Source: Rhodospirillaceae bacterium (lineage in GTDB: Bacteria > Pseudomonadota > Alphaproteobacteria > SHVZ01). From it: DNA of 43,323 nt. Made by a program: the position numbers and the translations under genes. Where the stretch lies: positions 1 through 43,323 of the forward strand of contig JAEULB010000023.1 in NCBI GenBank assembly GCA_016792585.1, given 5' to 3'. The stretch's first letter is position 1. Each line of letters starts with the position of its first letter. Below are positions 9,198-17,694 of the stretch, piece by piece. Under the pieces are notes generated by a model. That model saw only the letters and a list, made by a program, of their open reading frames with translations, was not told where the DNA came from and did not search any database.

Positions 9198-9992
9198 CTA
9201 GAGAAGCGTGACTTCGGCGGTACCGAGCCCGTCGATCGAGATCTCGACGCGCTGGCCCTGAGCGGCCCAGTGCGGCAGCGGCAGGCTACCGGTCATCACG
9301 ATCTGCCCGGCCTCGATGCGCTCGCCCGTCGATCCCAGCTGGTTGGCGAGCCAGATGAGCGACTCGAACGGATGGCCGAGCACGTCGGAGCCCTTGCCGC
9401 GTTGGACCTCGGCACCGTTGGCGCGGGTGATGCCGACCGCGTTGGCGAGATCGATGCTCCGCCAGTCCTTCACTTCACGTCCCAAGACGAAGCCCGAATG
9501 GAAGAAGTCGTCGGCGATCAGCGGTGCCGGTCCCATCGAGGCGAAGTCGCCGTAGCGGTTGTCGACGATCTCGATTGCCGGATAGAGCGAGGCGATAGCG
9601 TCCTCGGCGTCTCGGCGCGTAGCGCCCTTGCCGAGCGGCTTCGAGAGCCTGACCGCGACTTCGCACTCGCAGCCGATCTTGATATAGCGGCTGGTCTCGA
9701 CCTTTGCCGGAGACTCCAGGCGGCTGGACGCCAGCATCGCGCCGGCGCAAGGGCCCGGCACGTTGAGCAGCTTCTGCATCACCGGCGTGGTGGCGCCGAC
9801 CTTCCAGCCGATCAGGTCACCGCGACCAGCCTTGGTCATCTCCTCGCGGACCAGCCGGGCGACGGCATACCCCTCCTCTGAGTCGGAGGGGCGGAGCGAT
9901 GCGGGAAGATCCGCGAGGGAGGTGCCGGCGATCCGTCGCGACGAGATCCAGCGGGCAGCCTCCGCGCGTTGGGCGGGAGTCATGCTCGACAT
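9198..9992 (-). CDS. 2-keto-4-pentenoate hydratase / FAH-family protein
   Basis: This 264-residue protein is of the fumarylacetoacetate hydrolase superfamily, MhpD/hydratase branch. Conserved pieces are GWKVGAT, the acidic metal-ligand region CECEVA, EIVDNR and IVMTGSL near the C-terminus. Family members hydrate 2-hydroxypenta-2,4-dienoates or decarboxylate 4-oxalocrotonate in meta-cleavage pathways. The first ATG (9992) is used; a second ATG three codons on is possible. It is the first gene of a three-gene leftward operon with the MFS transporter. With the PcaF-type thiolase and acyl-CoA dehydrogenase nearby, aromatic or ring-derived acid degradation is a reasonable inference. Confidence 0.88.
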   Translation of the reverse strand: MSSMTPAQRAEAARWISSRRIAGTSLADLPASLRPSDSEEGYAVARLVREEMTKAGRGDLIGWKVGATTPVMQKLLNVPGPCAGAMLASSRLESPAKVETSRYIKIGCECEVAVRLSKPLGKGATRRDAEDAIASLYPAIEIVDNRYGDFASMGPAPLIADDFFHSGFVLGREVKDWRSIDLANAVGITRANGAEVQRGKGSDVLGHPFESLIWLANQLGSTGERIEAGQIVMTGSLPLPHWAAQGQRVEISIDGLGTAEVTLL

Positions 9993-10053
9993 GGTCGGCC
10001 CAGGGCGACCTGCGTGTCAACCTGTGCTAGGCAGCTTTTTGGGAGGTTTCGCC

Positions 10054-11190
10054 ATGTCCGACACCGATATCCTCGACGCCGTCGAGCGCTTCCTCGACCG
10101 CGAGGTGCGCCCGCATGTGGCACGGCTCGAGCACGACGACATCTGGCCGGAGAAGATCGTTGCCGGAATGGCCGAGCTCGGCCTGTTCGGTGCCACGATC
10201 TCGCCGGACTACGGCGGGCTCGGCCTCTCGGCCGAGACTTACGCGCGCGTGGTCGAGCGCGTGGCGCGGGTCTGGATGTCGTTGGCCGGCATCTTCAACT
10301 CGCATCTGATCGCGGCCGCCGCGGTCGAGCGCTTCGGCACGGCTTCGCAGAAGCAGGCCTTCCTTCCGGAGATGGCATCCGGCGCCAAGCGCGGCGGCCT
10401 GGCACTGACCGAGCCCGATTGCGGCACCGACCTGCAGGCGATACGGACGCGGGCCCAGCGCCACGGCAACGGCTATGTGCTCAACGGCACCAAGACCTGG
10501 ATCTCGAACGGCCTGCACGGCTCGGTCTTCGCGGTGCTGGTGAAGACCGATCCGAATGCCGACCCGGTCCATCGCGGCATGAGCCTCTTCCTGCTGGAGA
10601 AGGGCGAGGGCTTCGCCGCCGGCCGCAAGTTCGAGAAGCTCGGATACAAGGGCATCGATTCCGCCGAGCTGATCTTCTCCGACCACAAGGTCGATGCCGA
10701 CCGTCTGATCGGCGGCGTCGAAGGCAAGGGCCTCCCGCACACGCTGGCGGCGCTCGAACTCGGCCGCATCAACGTCGCCGCCCGGGGCGTCGGCGTGGCG
10801 CAGGCCGCCCTCGACGAGGCGCTCCGCTACTCGCAGATCCGCAAGACCTTCGGCAGGCCGATCTGCGAGCACCAGGCGATCCAGATCAAGCTTGCCGACA
10901 TGGCGACGCGCACCGAAGCGGCGCGCCTTCTGACCGACAAGGCGGCGCGCGCCTACGACGCCGGCGGCCGCACCTCGCTCGAGACCAGCATGGCGAAGCT
11001 CTTCGCCTCCGAGGCCGCGGTCGAGAACAGCCTGGATGCGATGCGCGTCCATGGCGGCTACGGCTATTCGAAGGAATTCCCGGTCGAGCGCCTCTACCGC
11101 GACGCGCCGCTGCTGGTGATCGGCGAGGGGACCAGCGAGGTCCAGCGCCTGGTGATCGCCCGCCAGCTGATCGAGAAGAACCCGGTCTAG
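10054..11190 (+). CDS. Acyl-CoA dehydrogenase family protein
   Basis: A 378-residue FAD flavoprotein that oxidises acyl-CoA to enoyl-CoA and passes electrons to ETF. Recognisable segments are ALTEPDCGTDL and WISNG (flavin site), YSQIRKTFGRPICEHQAIQ, and VHGGYGYSKEFPVERLYRD. The likely catalytic glutamate is E358 in GEGTSEVQR. ATG 10054 follows GGGAGG with normal spacing; a longer in-frame extension overlaps the divergent hydratase gene and looks non-coding. It sits alone on the plus strand between two leftward operons. Its TAG stop shares CTAG with the convergent citE-like gene. Chain-length preference cannot be read. Confidence 0.93.
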   Translation: MSDTDILDAVERFLDREVRPHVARLEHDDIWPEKIVAGMAELGLFGATISPDYGGLGLSAETYARVVERVARVWMSLAGIFNSHLIAAAAVERFGTASQKQAFLPEMASGAKRGGLALTEPDCGTDLQAIRTRAQRHGNGYVLNGTKTWISNGLHGSVFAVLVKTDPNADPVHRGMSLFLLEKGEGFAAGRKFEKLGYKGIDSAELIFSDHKVDADRLIGGVEGKGLPHTLAALELGRINVAARGVGVAQAALDEALRYSQIRKTFGRPICEHQAIQIKLADMATRTEAARLLTDKAARAYDAGGRTSLETSMAKLFASEAAVENSLDAMRVHGGYGYSKEFPVERLYRDAPLLVIGEGTSEVQRLVIARQLIEKNPV

Positions 11191-11993
11191 CGCCGGGCGA
11201 GGACTCGCTTCGCGCGCAGCACCACCGGCGCGTCGATCATCTTGCCGTCGACCTGCGCGGCGCCGTGACCCAGGCGCTCGGCGGCCTCGGCCGCGGCGAC
11301 GATGCGCTCGGCCTCGGCGATCTCCCCAGGTGTCGGCGCGAAGGTGGCCTGCACCACCGCGATCTGGTCGGGATGGATGCAGAGCTTGCCCTGGAAGCCC
11401 ATGCGGCGCGCGCGCTCGCATGAGGCCTTGAGGGCATCGAGATCGCGGAAGTCCGGCGACGGCGAGTCGATCGGCGGCTCGCGCCCGGCGAGGCGCGAGG
11501 CCATCACCAATTGGGCGCGATAGGGCGCGATCTCCGCTTCGTCGCGCCCGGGAGAGAGGCCGAGGTCGAGTGCGAAGTCGAGCGCCCCGAACGCAAGGCG
11601 GCGAACCCGCACGCTGGCCAGTGCGATCTCCTCGGCAGCCTCGAGCCCGCGCGCGGTCTCGATCGTCGGCATCAGGTCGAGCCCGCGCGCATGCGCCGCG
11701 GCCTGGCCGACATCCATGGTGCTTTCGCATTTCGGGATCACGACGCCGTCGATGTCCCTGGGCAAGGCGGCGAGATCGACGAGGCCGTGCGGCGTCGAGA
11801 GCGCGTTGATGCGGATATAGAGGCGTGTCTTCCGCGGAAGCCTCGCGGCCTCGGCAGCGGCCTTGCGGGCCGCTTCCTTCTCCGCCTCCGGCACCGCGTC
11901 CTCGAGATCGAGGATCACCGCATCGGCGGCGAGGCCGAGGGCCTTCTCGACGCGGCGCGGATGGTTGGCCGGCGCGAACAGGAAGCTACGCAC
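11187..11993 (-). CDS. HpcH/HpaI aldolase / citrate lyase beta-like protein
   Basis: A 268-residue TIM-barrel protein of the CitE-like family, which cleaves or forms C-C bonds of acyl-CoA or keto acids with Mg2+. Family motifs are RSFLFAPANHP at the N-terminus, DAVILDLEDAVP, the metal-ligand glutamate in TIETARG, the aspartate in GALDFALDLG, and GKLCIHPDQI. GTG 11993 is chosen because it precedes the conserved RSFLF start and overlaps the upstream ampG-like gene by eight bases. It is not in a citrate lyase operon, so stand-alone activity such as malyl- or citramalyl-CoA lyase or thioesterase is more likely. Confidence 0.88.
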   Translation of the reverse strand: MRSFLFAPANHPRRVEKALGLAADAVILDLEDAVPEAEKEAARKAAAEAARLPRKTRLYIRINALSTPHGLVDLAALPRDIDGVVIPKCESTMDVGQAAAHARGLDLMPTIETARGLEAAEEIALASVRVRRLAFGALDFALDLGLSPGRDEAEIAPYRAQLVMASRLAGREPPIDSPSPDFRDLDALKASCERARRMGFQGKLCIHPDQIAVVQATFAPTPGEIAEAERIVAAAEAAERLGHGAAQVDGKMIDAPVVLRAKRVLARR

Positions 11994-13272
11994 GCGCAGT
12001 CTCGGCTGAGGGCTTCGACAGGTTGCGGCCGAGCCAGGCGAGCAGCAGCAGCCCGGGAACCGCGGCGAGCACCGTGAGCCCGAAGAACGGCACCCAGTCC
12101 AGCCTCTCGGCAAGCCAGCCGCCCGACGACGACAGCATGGTGCGCGCGGTCGCGGCGAGCGAGGAAAGCAGCGCGTACTGCGTCGCGGTGTAGGAGACGT
12201 TGCAGAGGCTGGAGAGGTAGGCGACGAAGGCGGCCGAGCCCATGCCGCCGGTGACGTTCTCAGTGGCGATCGTCAGCATCAGCATGGGCACGTCGTATCC
12301 GACCATCGCCTGGATCGCGAACATCAGGTTCGAGAGCATCTGCAGGACGCCGCAGACCATCAATCCGCGGAACAGGCCGAGCCTGTACGTCACCACGCCG
12401 CCGAGTGCGACGCCGACCAGAGTCGAGACCACGCCGAAGATCTTCGAGATGTTGGCGATCTCGATCTTGCTGAACCCCATCGCGACGTAGAAGGGGCTGG
12501 ACATCGTGCCCGCGAGCGCGTCGCCGAACTTGTAGAGGACGACGAAGACCAGAATCAGCACCCAGTTGGGCCGCGTGATGAAGTCGGCGAAGGGAGCCAC
12601 GACCGCGTCCTGAACCCAGCCGGCGAGAGTCCTGGGCGTCGGCTTCGCGGCCGCCTCGGCCCGCTCGGGCTCGCGGGTCAGCAGCACGGTCAGGATGCCG
12701 ACCCCCATGAGGAGGCCCATCACCGCGTAGGTGGTCTGCCAGCCGAAGAACGTCGCGAGGTAGAGCGCCCCGGCGCCCGAGGCCAGCATGCCGAAACGGT
12801 AGCCCACCTGGGTCGCGGCGGCGCCGGCCGCTTGCTCGCGGTCTTCCAGCAGCTCGACGCGATAGGCGTCGATCACGATGTCCTGGCTCGCCGAGAGGAA
12901 GGCGACGGCGACCGCGCCGAGCGCGGTCCACCACGGATCGATGCGCGGATCGGCCCAGCCCATCAGGAAGATCGCTGCGCCCAGCAGCACCTGGATGAGG
13001 ACGGCCCAGCCGCGGCGGCGGCCGAGAAGCCGCGTCAAAACCGGCAGCGGCAGGCGGTCGATCAGCGGCGACCAGACGAACTTGAAGTTATAGGCGGTGC
13101 CGACCAGCGCGAAGAGGCCGATGGCCGTCAGCGAGAGGCCGGCCTCGGCGAGCCAGACGCCGAGCGTGGCGCCGGTCAGCGCCAGCGGCAGCCCGCTCGA
13201 GAAGCCCATCAGCAGGATGGCGAGGAGCCGCGGCTCCCGATAGATCGCGAGCGATCCGAGCCATCCGCTCAC
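11986..13272 (-). CDS. ampG: AmpG-like muropeptide MFS permease
   Basis: A 428-residue inner-membrane permease with about 12-14 hydrophobic segments. AmpG hallmarks are LLMGFSSGLPLAL near the N-terminus, YNFKFVWSPLIDR, and FLSASQDIVIDAYRVE. AmpG imports anhydro-GlcNAc-muropeptides for cell-wall recycling. The start is GTG at 13272, overlapping the pfkB-family stop as GTGA, with AAGGAAA eight bases upstream. No ampD, nagZ or ampC is in the operon. Cell-wall genes (PBP1A, amiC) lie 9-13 kb away. Confidence 0.9.
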   Translation of the reverse strand: MSGWLGSLAIYREPRLLAILLMGFSSGLPLALTGATLGVWLAEAGLSLTAIGLFALVGTAYNFKFVWSPLIDRLPLPVLTRLLGRRRGWAVLIQVLLGAAIFLMGWADPRIDPWWTALGAVAVAFLSASQDIVIDAYRVELLEDREQAAGAAATQVGYRFGMLASGAGALYLATFFGWQTTYAVMGLLMGVGILTVLLTREPERAEAAAKPTPRTLAGWVQDAVVAPFADFITRPNWVLILVFVVLYKFGDALAGTMSSPFYVAMGFSKIEIANISKIFGVVSTLVGVALGGVVTYRLGLFRGLMVCGVLQMLSNLMFAIQAMVGYDVPMLMLTIATENVTGGMGSAAFVAYLSSLCNVSYTATQYALLSSLAATARTMLSSSGGWLAERLDWVPFFGLTVLAAVPGLLLLAWLGRNLSKPSAETARA

Positions 13273-14258
13273 GCCACGATTTCCTTGAGCAGCGCGGCGA
13301 GGCTCGCCTGCGGCCGCGGACCGACATGGGAGATGACCTCCGCGGCGCAGATCGCGGCGAGATGTCCTGAGCGCTCGATGCCGAGGTCGTGCGTGACGCC
13401 ATAGAGAAAGCCCGAGGCATAGAGATCGCCGGCGCCGGTGGTGTCGACGACCCGCGTCGGCATCGGCGGAATCGTATGCCAGTGGTCGCCGTCGAACACG
13501 ATCGAGCCGTTCTCGCTTCGGGTCAGCGCGCCGGTCTTGCCGAGCTTGCGGACCTCCTCGGCGGCATCCTCGAAGCTCGAGGTGCGATAGAGCGTCTTGA
13601 TCTCCGCCTCGTTGGCGAAGAGGATGTCGACGTGGTCGCGCACCAGGTCGACGAAGCTCTGGTGATGGCGCTCGACGCAGAAGGAGTCGGAGAGGGTGAG
13701 GGCGACCTTCCGCCCGGCGTGGTGGGCAAGGCGCGCGGCCTTGAGGAAGGCCTCCTTCGCCGCCGGCTTGTCCCAGAGATAGCCTTCGAGATAGAGCACC
13801 TGCCCGCCGCCGACGACGTCGGCCGAGACGTCATCCGGTGTCAGCTCGACGCAGGCGCCGAGATAGGTGTTCATCGTCCGGTGCCCGTCGGGCGTGATCA
13901 GGATGAAGGACCGCGCGGTCGGCTCGCCGCCGACCAGGCGCGGCGTGCCGAAATGAATGCCGCCGGCCTTGAGGTCGTGAGCGAAGATGTCGCCGAGCTG
14001 GTCGTCGGCCACCTTGCCGATATAGGCGGCGGTGCCGCCCAGCGAGGCGATGCCGGCGGCGGTGTTCGCGGCCGAGCCGCCCGACTGCTGGACCGCCGGG
14101 CCGATCGCCTCATAGAGCGTCTCGGCGCGGTCCGCGTCGATCAGCATCATCGAGTCCTTGGCCATGCCGTGCTTGGCGAGAAAGGCGTCCTCGGCATGTG
14201 CCAGCACGTCGACGATGGCATTGCCGATGCAGACGACGTCCCACTTCGAATCCGCCAT
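13269..14258 (-). CDS. PfkB-family carbohydrate kinase, adenosine kinase type
   Basis: A 329-residue ribokinase-fold kinase that transfers ATP phosphate to a sugar or nucleoside hydroxyl. The glycine motif is SGGSAANTAAG, the PfkB signature near the C-terminus is DTTGAGD, and the catalytic base is D278. GNAIVDVLAH at the start and the MLIDADRAETLY segment resemble the bacterial adenosine-kinase-like subgroup. It heads the leftward operon with ampG and the citE-like gene. Its substrate is not certain; adenosine, inosine or a recycled sugar are all possible. Divergent promoters to the DUF6152 gene must lie in 14259-14400. Confidence 0.9.
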   Translation of the reverse strand: MADSKWDVVCIGNAIVDVLAHAEDAFLAKHGMAKDSMMLIDADRAETLYEAIGPAVQQSGGSAANTAAGIASLGGTAAYIGKVADDQLGDIFAHDLKAGGIHFGTPRLVGGEPTARSFILITPDGHRTMNTYLGACVELTPDDVSADVVGGGQVLYLEGYLWDKPAAKEAFLKAARLAHHAGRKVALTLSDSFCVERHHQSFVDLVRDHVDILFANEAEIKTLYRTSSFEDAAEEVRKLGKTGALTRSENGSIVFDGDHWHTIPPMPTRVVDTTGAGDLYASGFLYGVTHDLGIERSGHLAAICAAEVISHVGPRPQASLAALLKEIVA

Positions 14259-14400
14259 AAGCCCCTCTCAATGATCCCCCAAAGGCCGGTCGCACTATGT
14301 TGTGAGGTGGGCCCCGGCGCAACCGGCGCCTCTGGCCGGAGGAACGGCCTACGACTACTCTGAAGCCCTGCAGGTGAACTTCGATCCTGGAGACGCAAAA

Positions 14401-14760
14401 ATGCCCTTAACCCGCCGAATCGCCCTCGTCGCCATCGGCGCCGCCTTTCTCGGCGCGGCGCCGGTCCTCGCCCATCACGGCTGGGGCAGCTACGACGCCT
14501 CGAAGCCGATCACCATCACCGGTGCGATCAAGCATTCGACGTATCAGTACCCGCATGTGCACGTGATGATCGATCACGAGGGCAATACCTGGGAGATAAC
14601 GCTGGCGCCGCCGTCCCGCATGGAGGCCCGCCAGGCGGTCCTCGCCGTGGTCAAGGAAGGCAACGTGATGGCGGCCTATGGGTATGCCAGCACCGCCAGG
14701 TCACATGAGATGCGGGCCGAGCGCATCACCGTGAACGGCAAGACCTACGAGATGCGTTGA
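14401..14760 (+). CDS. DUF6152-type exported protein
   Basis: 119 residues. A signal peptide is visible (positive MPLTRR, hydrophobic core to ~residue 22, cleavage around VLA-HH), so the mature protein is periplasmic. The mature part starts HHGWGSYD and contains ITGAIKHSTYQYPHVHVMID, rich in histidine and aromatic residues. This matches the DUF6152 family as I know it; its function is unestablished, and the histidines suggest metal binding. The stop TGA overlaps the next ATG by one base (TGATG), so the two are coupled. Confidence 0.82.
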   Translation: MPLTRRIALVAIGAAFLGAAPVLAHHGWGSYDASKPITITGAIKHSTYQYPHVHVMIDHEGNTWEITLAPPSRMEARQAVLAVVKEGNVMAAYGYASTARSHEMRAERITVNGKTYEMR

Positions 14761-15236
14761 TGGGGGAGTGGTTCCTCGCGCTCGAGCAGTCGGGCCTCGG
14801 CGAGGCGATGCGGGGCTCGTCGTTCCTCTACCCGCTCGCCAACGTGATGCACATCGTCGGGCTCTGCTTCTTCTTCGGCGCGATCGCGATCATGGACGCC
14901 CGCCTGCTCGGCGCGTTCTCGGGCCTGGCCCTGAAACCGTTCATCGCCTGCTGGCGGCGCGTCGCCATGGCTGCCTTCGCGATCCAGGTCGTCAGCGGCT
15001 TCCTGCTGTTCTCGGCCGAGGCCTCGGCGATCGTCGAGAACCCGGTCTTCCGCAACAAGATGATCCTGATCGTGCTCGGCCTCGCCAATGTCGCGGCCTT
15101 CGAACTCGTCACCAAGCGGGAGATCGCCGGCGCCGATACCGGGCGCCCGCCGCTGGCGGCGCGCGTTTCGGGGGCGGCATCGCTGACGATCTGGACCCTG
15201 GTCGCCGTCGCCGGGCGGCTGATCGCCTACTTCTGA
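14760..15236 (+). CDS. DUF6644-like integral membrane protein
   Basis: 158 residues with four hydrophobic segments (~22-46, ~61-85, ~96-115, ~137-156). The start at ATG 14760 overlaps the preceding stop; a TTG three bases upstream is an alternative. The sequence pattern (LYPLANVMHIVGL, FFFGAIAIMDARLLG) resembles four-helix membrane proteins found next to DUF6152 genes in alphaproteobacteria. The conserved histidine in VMHIVG could hold a cofactor, which is an inference. Function is unknown. Confidence 0.8.
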   Translation: MGEWFLALEQSGLGEAMRGSSFLYPLANVMHIVGLCFFFGAIAIMDARLLGAFSGLALKPFIACWRRVAMAAFAIQVVSGFLLFSAEASAIVENPVFRNKMILIVLGLANVAAFELVTKREIAGADTGRPPLAARVSGAASLTIWTLVAVAGRLIAYF

Positions 15237-15243
15237 TCCCGCG

Positions 15244-15912
15244 ATGCTCTCGCCGTTCGCGCTGGCGATAGGCCAGCTTTCCGATCCGCCGTTCCGGCGC
15301 CTGGTGCTTCTCGGCATCGCCGTCTCGCTGGCCTTGCTGCTGGGGCTCGCGGCGGCGATCTCGTTCCTGCTCGCCTATGCGGTCCCGGCCGACTGGCACT
15401 GGGCTACCGCGCCGGCGGCGGCCTTCGGCGGCCTCGCCGGGCTGATTCTCGCGTGGCTGCTGTTTCCGGCGGTGAGCGCCATCGCCGCCGGCATCCTCGG
15501 CGACCGGCTTGCCCGCGCGGTGGAGCGCCGGCACTATCCGTCCGCCCCCGAGGCGCGGGCCGGCGGCGTCATCGAATCGGTCGGCGCGAGCCTTCGGCTG
15601 GTGCTCGCGGGGCTCGTCCTCAACCTGATTGCGACACCGGTCTATCTCCTGGTACCGGGGATCAACCTCGTGCTGTTCCTCATGCTCAACGGCTACCTGA
15701 TCAGCCGCGAGTATTTCGAATCGGCGGCGGTCAGGCGCTTCTCCTCGGATACCGCGCGCTCGATTCGCCGCCGTCGGCGAATCGGCCTTTGGGCCGGCGG
15801 AATCGCGCTTGCGGCGCTTCTCGCGGTGCCGGGCCTCAATCTGCTGGTGCCATATCTCGGATTCGCTGCGATGGTGCACATCGTCGAGCGAGAACGTCGC
15901 CAAGTCGGTTGA
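15244..15912 (+). CDS. EI24/CysZ-like membrane protein
   Basis: This 222-residue membrane protein has about four hydrophobic segments. The layout matches the EI24 domain shared with CysZ: a hydrophobic pair at 22-75, a charged linker, LVLAGLVLNLIATPVYLLVPGIN, then NGYLISREYFE and a last hydrophobic helix. CysZ helps sulfate uptake in enterobacteria, but alphaproteobacterial EI24 proteins are mostly uncharacterised and no sulfur genes are adjacent. The start is seven bases after the DUF6644-like gene, so the three envelope genes from 14401 form one operon. Confidence 0.82.
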   Translation: MLSPFALAIGQLSDPPFRRLVLLGIAVSLALLLGLAAAISFLLAYAVPADWHWATAPAAAFGGLAGLILAWLLFPAVSAIAAGILGDRLARAVERRHYPSAPEARAGGVIESVGASLRLVLAGLVLNLIATPVYLLVPGINLVLFLMLNGYLISREYFESAAVRRFSSDTARSIRRRRRIGLWAGGIALAALLAVPGLNLLVPYLGFAAMVHIVERERRQVG

Positions 15913-15961
15913 TGATCTGGTATAGATCGCTCGCGCCCAGGACCAACCGGGATTTCCTCCG

Positions 15962-16525
15962 ATGTTCTTCAAGAAGAAGGGCGGCGACGACGGAACCGCC
16001 AAGGATCAACCGGCCGGACTTGCTCCTGCCCCGACTCCTACTCCGGCGACCGATGACCTTGCCGCCAAAGGTACCCCAATGACCCAGCAGAAGCCTCCCG
16101 CTCCGACGTTCAATCCCGAAGTGCCGAAGCGCGTGGTCGACATTCCCGGCCCGCCGCGCCGGGTCGACCCGCCGAAGAAGCCCGACGGCGAGACCAAGCG
16201 TCTCACCGTCGGCCGCGACATCATTCTCTCGGGCGAGATCACCTCGTGCGACGTGCTGGTGGTCGAGGGCCGCGTCGAGGCGACGCTGTCCAACAGCCAC
16301 GCGATCGAGATCTCCTCGACCGGACACTTCAAGGGCAAGGCCGAGATCGACGAGGCCGACATCTCGGGCTCGTTCGACGGCACGCTCACCGTCCGCAACC
16401 GGATGCTGGTGCGCGCCACCGGCAAGATCACCGGCACCGTCCGCTACGGCCAGCTCGAGGTCGAGCGCGGCGGCGAGGTGACCGGCGACGTTCAGCTCGT
16501 CTCCGGCGGAAGCGCCTCCGACTGA
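15962..16525 (+). CDS. Bactofilin family polymer-forming protein
   Basis: A 187-residue bactofilin, a cytoskeletal beta-helix protein that self-assembles into filaments at the inner membrane. The N-terminal ~75 residues are Lys/Pro-rich and disordered. The core from TVGRDIILSGEITSCDVLVVEGRVEA to about residue 178 shows the regular hydrophobic repeat of the beta-helix. Bactofilins often localise cell-wall enzymes, and wall genes (PBP1A, amiC, ampG) are in the same window, though not adjacent. The start MFFKKKG is typical of membrane-associating bactofilins. No clear Shine-Dalgarno is seen. Confidence 0.93.
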   Translation: MFFKKKGGDDGTAKDQPAGLAPAPTPTPATDDLAAKGTPMTQQKPPAPTFNPEVPKRVVDIPGPPRRVDPPKKPDGETKRLTVGRDIILSGEITSCDVLVVEGRVEATLSNSHAIEISSTGHFKGKAEIDEADISGSFDGTLTVRNRMLVRATGKITGTVRYGQLEVERGGEVTGDVQLVSGGSASD

Positions 16526-16550
16526 ACGACGGGCGTTGGCGAGGGCGCAC

Positions 16551-16958
16551 ATGATCGTTCGTTGGCTCGGGCTGGCGGTGGCGCTGGCGGTCGCCTCCTG
16601 CGCGCCGCCGCCGTCGAGCCGAACCGCGGCCCCGTCGGCTGCGGTGCCTCCGGCCACCGGAGCCCCGCCGGGCGATCCGGCCAGGCCCGCCTCGAAATCC
16701 GTCGACCTGCCGCCGCTGATCGGCCTCGTCTCGCGCGAGGTCGAGAGCCTGTTCGGCCAGCCGCGTTTCGTCCGCCGCGACGGGCCGGCGCAGATCTGGC
16801 AGTACGGCACCGACGCCTGCACGGTGAACCTGTTCTTCTATCGTGAAGGGCCGATGCTCCGGGTTCGCCATGTCGAGTTCCGCAACCGCAGCGCCGATCT
16901 CGCGACGCCCGGCGGATGCGAGGGAGCAGTCGTCTCGATGGTCCAGGCGCCCCGCTAG
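16551..16958 (+). CDS. Putative lipoprotein
   Basis: 135 residues with a short signal peptide and a lipobox ending AVAS-C (C18), so it is predicted to be lipidated. A Pro/Ala-rich linker (~20-52) is followed by a compact domain: LIGLVSREVESLFGQPRFVRRDGPAQIWQYG, then CTVNLFFY. This resembles small outer-membrane-assembly or SmpA/OmlA-like folds in rhythm only; I do not assign it. ATG 16551 is preferred over TTG 16536 because it starts the signal peptide. It follows the bactofilin gene by 25 bases. Its TAG stop shares CTAG with convergent nth. Confidence 0.8.
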   Translation: MIVRWLGLAVALAVASCAPPPSSRTAAPSAAVPPATGAPPGDPARPASKSVDLPPLIGLVSREVESLFGQPRFVRRDGPAQIWQYGTDACTVNLFFYREGPMLRVRHVEFRNRSADLATPGGCEGAVVSMVQAPR

Positions 16959-17593
16959 ACCGTCTTTTCCTTGTAGCGGCAGAGATCGCGGACCACGCAG
17001 CGCGGGCATTCCGGGGTGCGGGCCTTGCAGACATAGCGGCCGTGCAGGATCAGCCAGTGATGCGCGTGCCGGCGATAGGGGGCCGGCACCTTCTTTTCCA
17101 GCCCGGCCTCGACCTCCTCGGGCGTGCGCCCCGGCGCTAGCCCCGTCCGATTGCAGATGCGGAACACATGCGTGTCGACCGCGAAGGTCTCCTCGCCGAA
17201 GGCGATGTTCATGACGACGTTGGCGGTCTTGCGCCCGACGCCGGGCAGCGCCTGCAGGGCGTCCCGATCCTTCGGTACCTCGCTCGCGTGCCGCTCGATC
17301 AGCAGCTTCGAGAGCGCGATCACGTTCTTGGCCTTGGCGTTGTAGAGGCCGATCGTCTTGATGTGCCGCTTCAGGCCTTCCTCGCCGAGCTTCAGCATCT
17401 TCTCCGGCGTGTCGACGGTCTTGAACAGGTCCTTGGTCGCGCGGTTGACGCCGGCGTCGGTCGCCTGGGCCGACAGCACGACCGCGACCAGCAGGGTGTA
17501 CGGGTTGACGTAGTCGAGTTCGCCCTCGGGCTCCGGCGTCGCGGCAGCCAGGCGCGCGAAAAAGGCTTCGGGATCGGGGCGTTTCGGCGGCAT
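16955..17593 (-). CDS. nth: Endonuclease III
   Basis: A 212-residue DNA glycosylase/AP lyase that removes oxidised pyrimidines. The helix-hairpin-helix LPGVGRKTANVV holds the catalytic K122, and the catalytic D140 is in VDTHVFR. The C-terminal iron-sulfur ligands C189-x6-C196-x2-C199-x5-C205 are all present. Length and spacing match the E. coli enzyme with an offset of two. ATG 17593 gives the family length; the frame stays open to a TTG at 17632 but that extension is not needed. It is divergent from nfu. Confidence 0.97.
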   Translation of the reverse strand: MPPKRPDPEAFFARLAAATPEPEGELDYVNPYTLLVAVVLSAQATDAGVNRATKDLFKTVDTPEKMLKLGEEGLKRHIKTIGLYNAKAKNVIALSKLLIERHASEVPKDRDALQALPGVGRKTANVVMNIAFGEETFAVDTHVFRICNRTGLAPGRTPEEVEAGLEKKVPAPYRRHAHHWLILHGRYVCKARTPECPRCVVRDLCRYKEKTV

Positions 17594-17694
17594 CGGGGCC
17601 TGAGGGTCGTGGGGTTGAGCCCCCACTGTCAATGTGGTTGAACCTGCCCTTTCCCTTGCCCATGTTGGGGTCTGGGGAGATCGACGAGGAACCC

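Noticed and set aside
8052..9881. 609-codon open frame on the plus strand opposite the MFS and hydratase genes
   Set aside because: It is the antisense shadow of two clear genes; the translation is Arg/Glu/His-rich low complexity with no domain, as expected in GC-rich DNA.
10027..11730. 567-codon open frame opposite the acyl-CoA dehydrogenase and running through the citE-like gene
   Set aside because: Wrong frame for both genes, no recognisable domain, and it crosses a convergent gene boundary.
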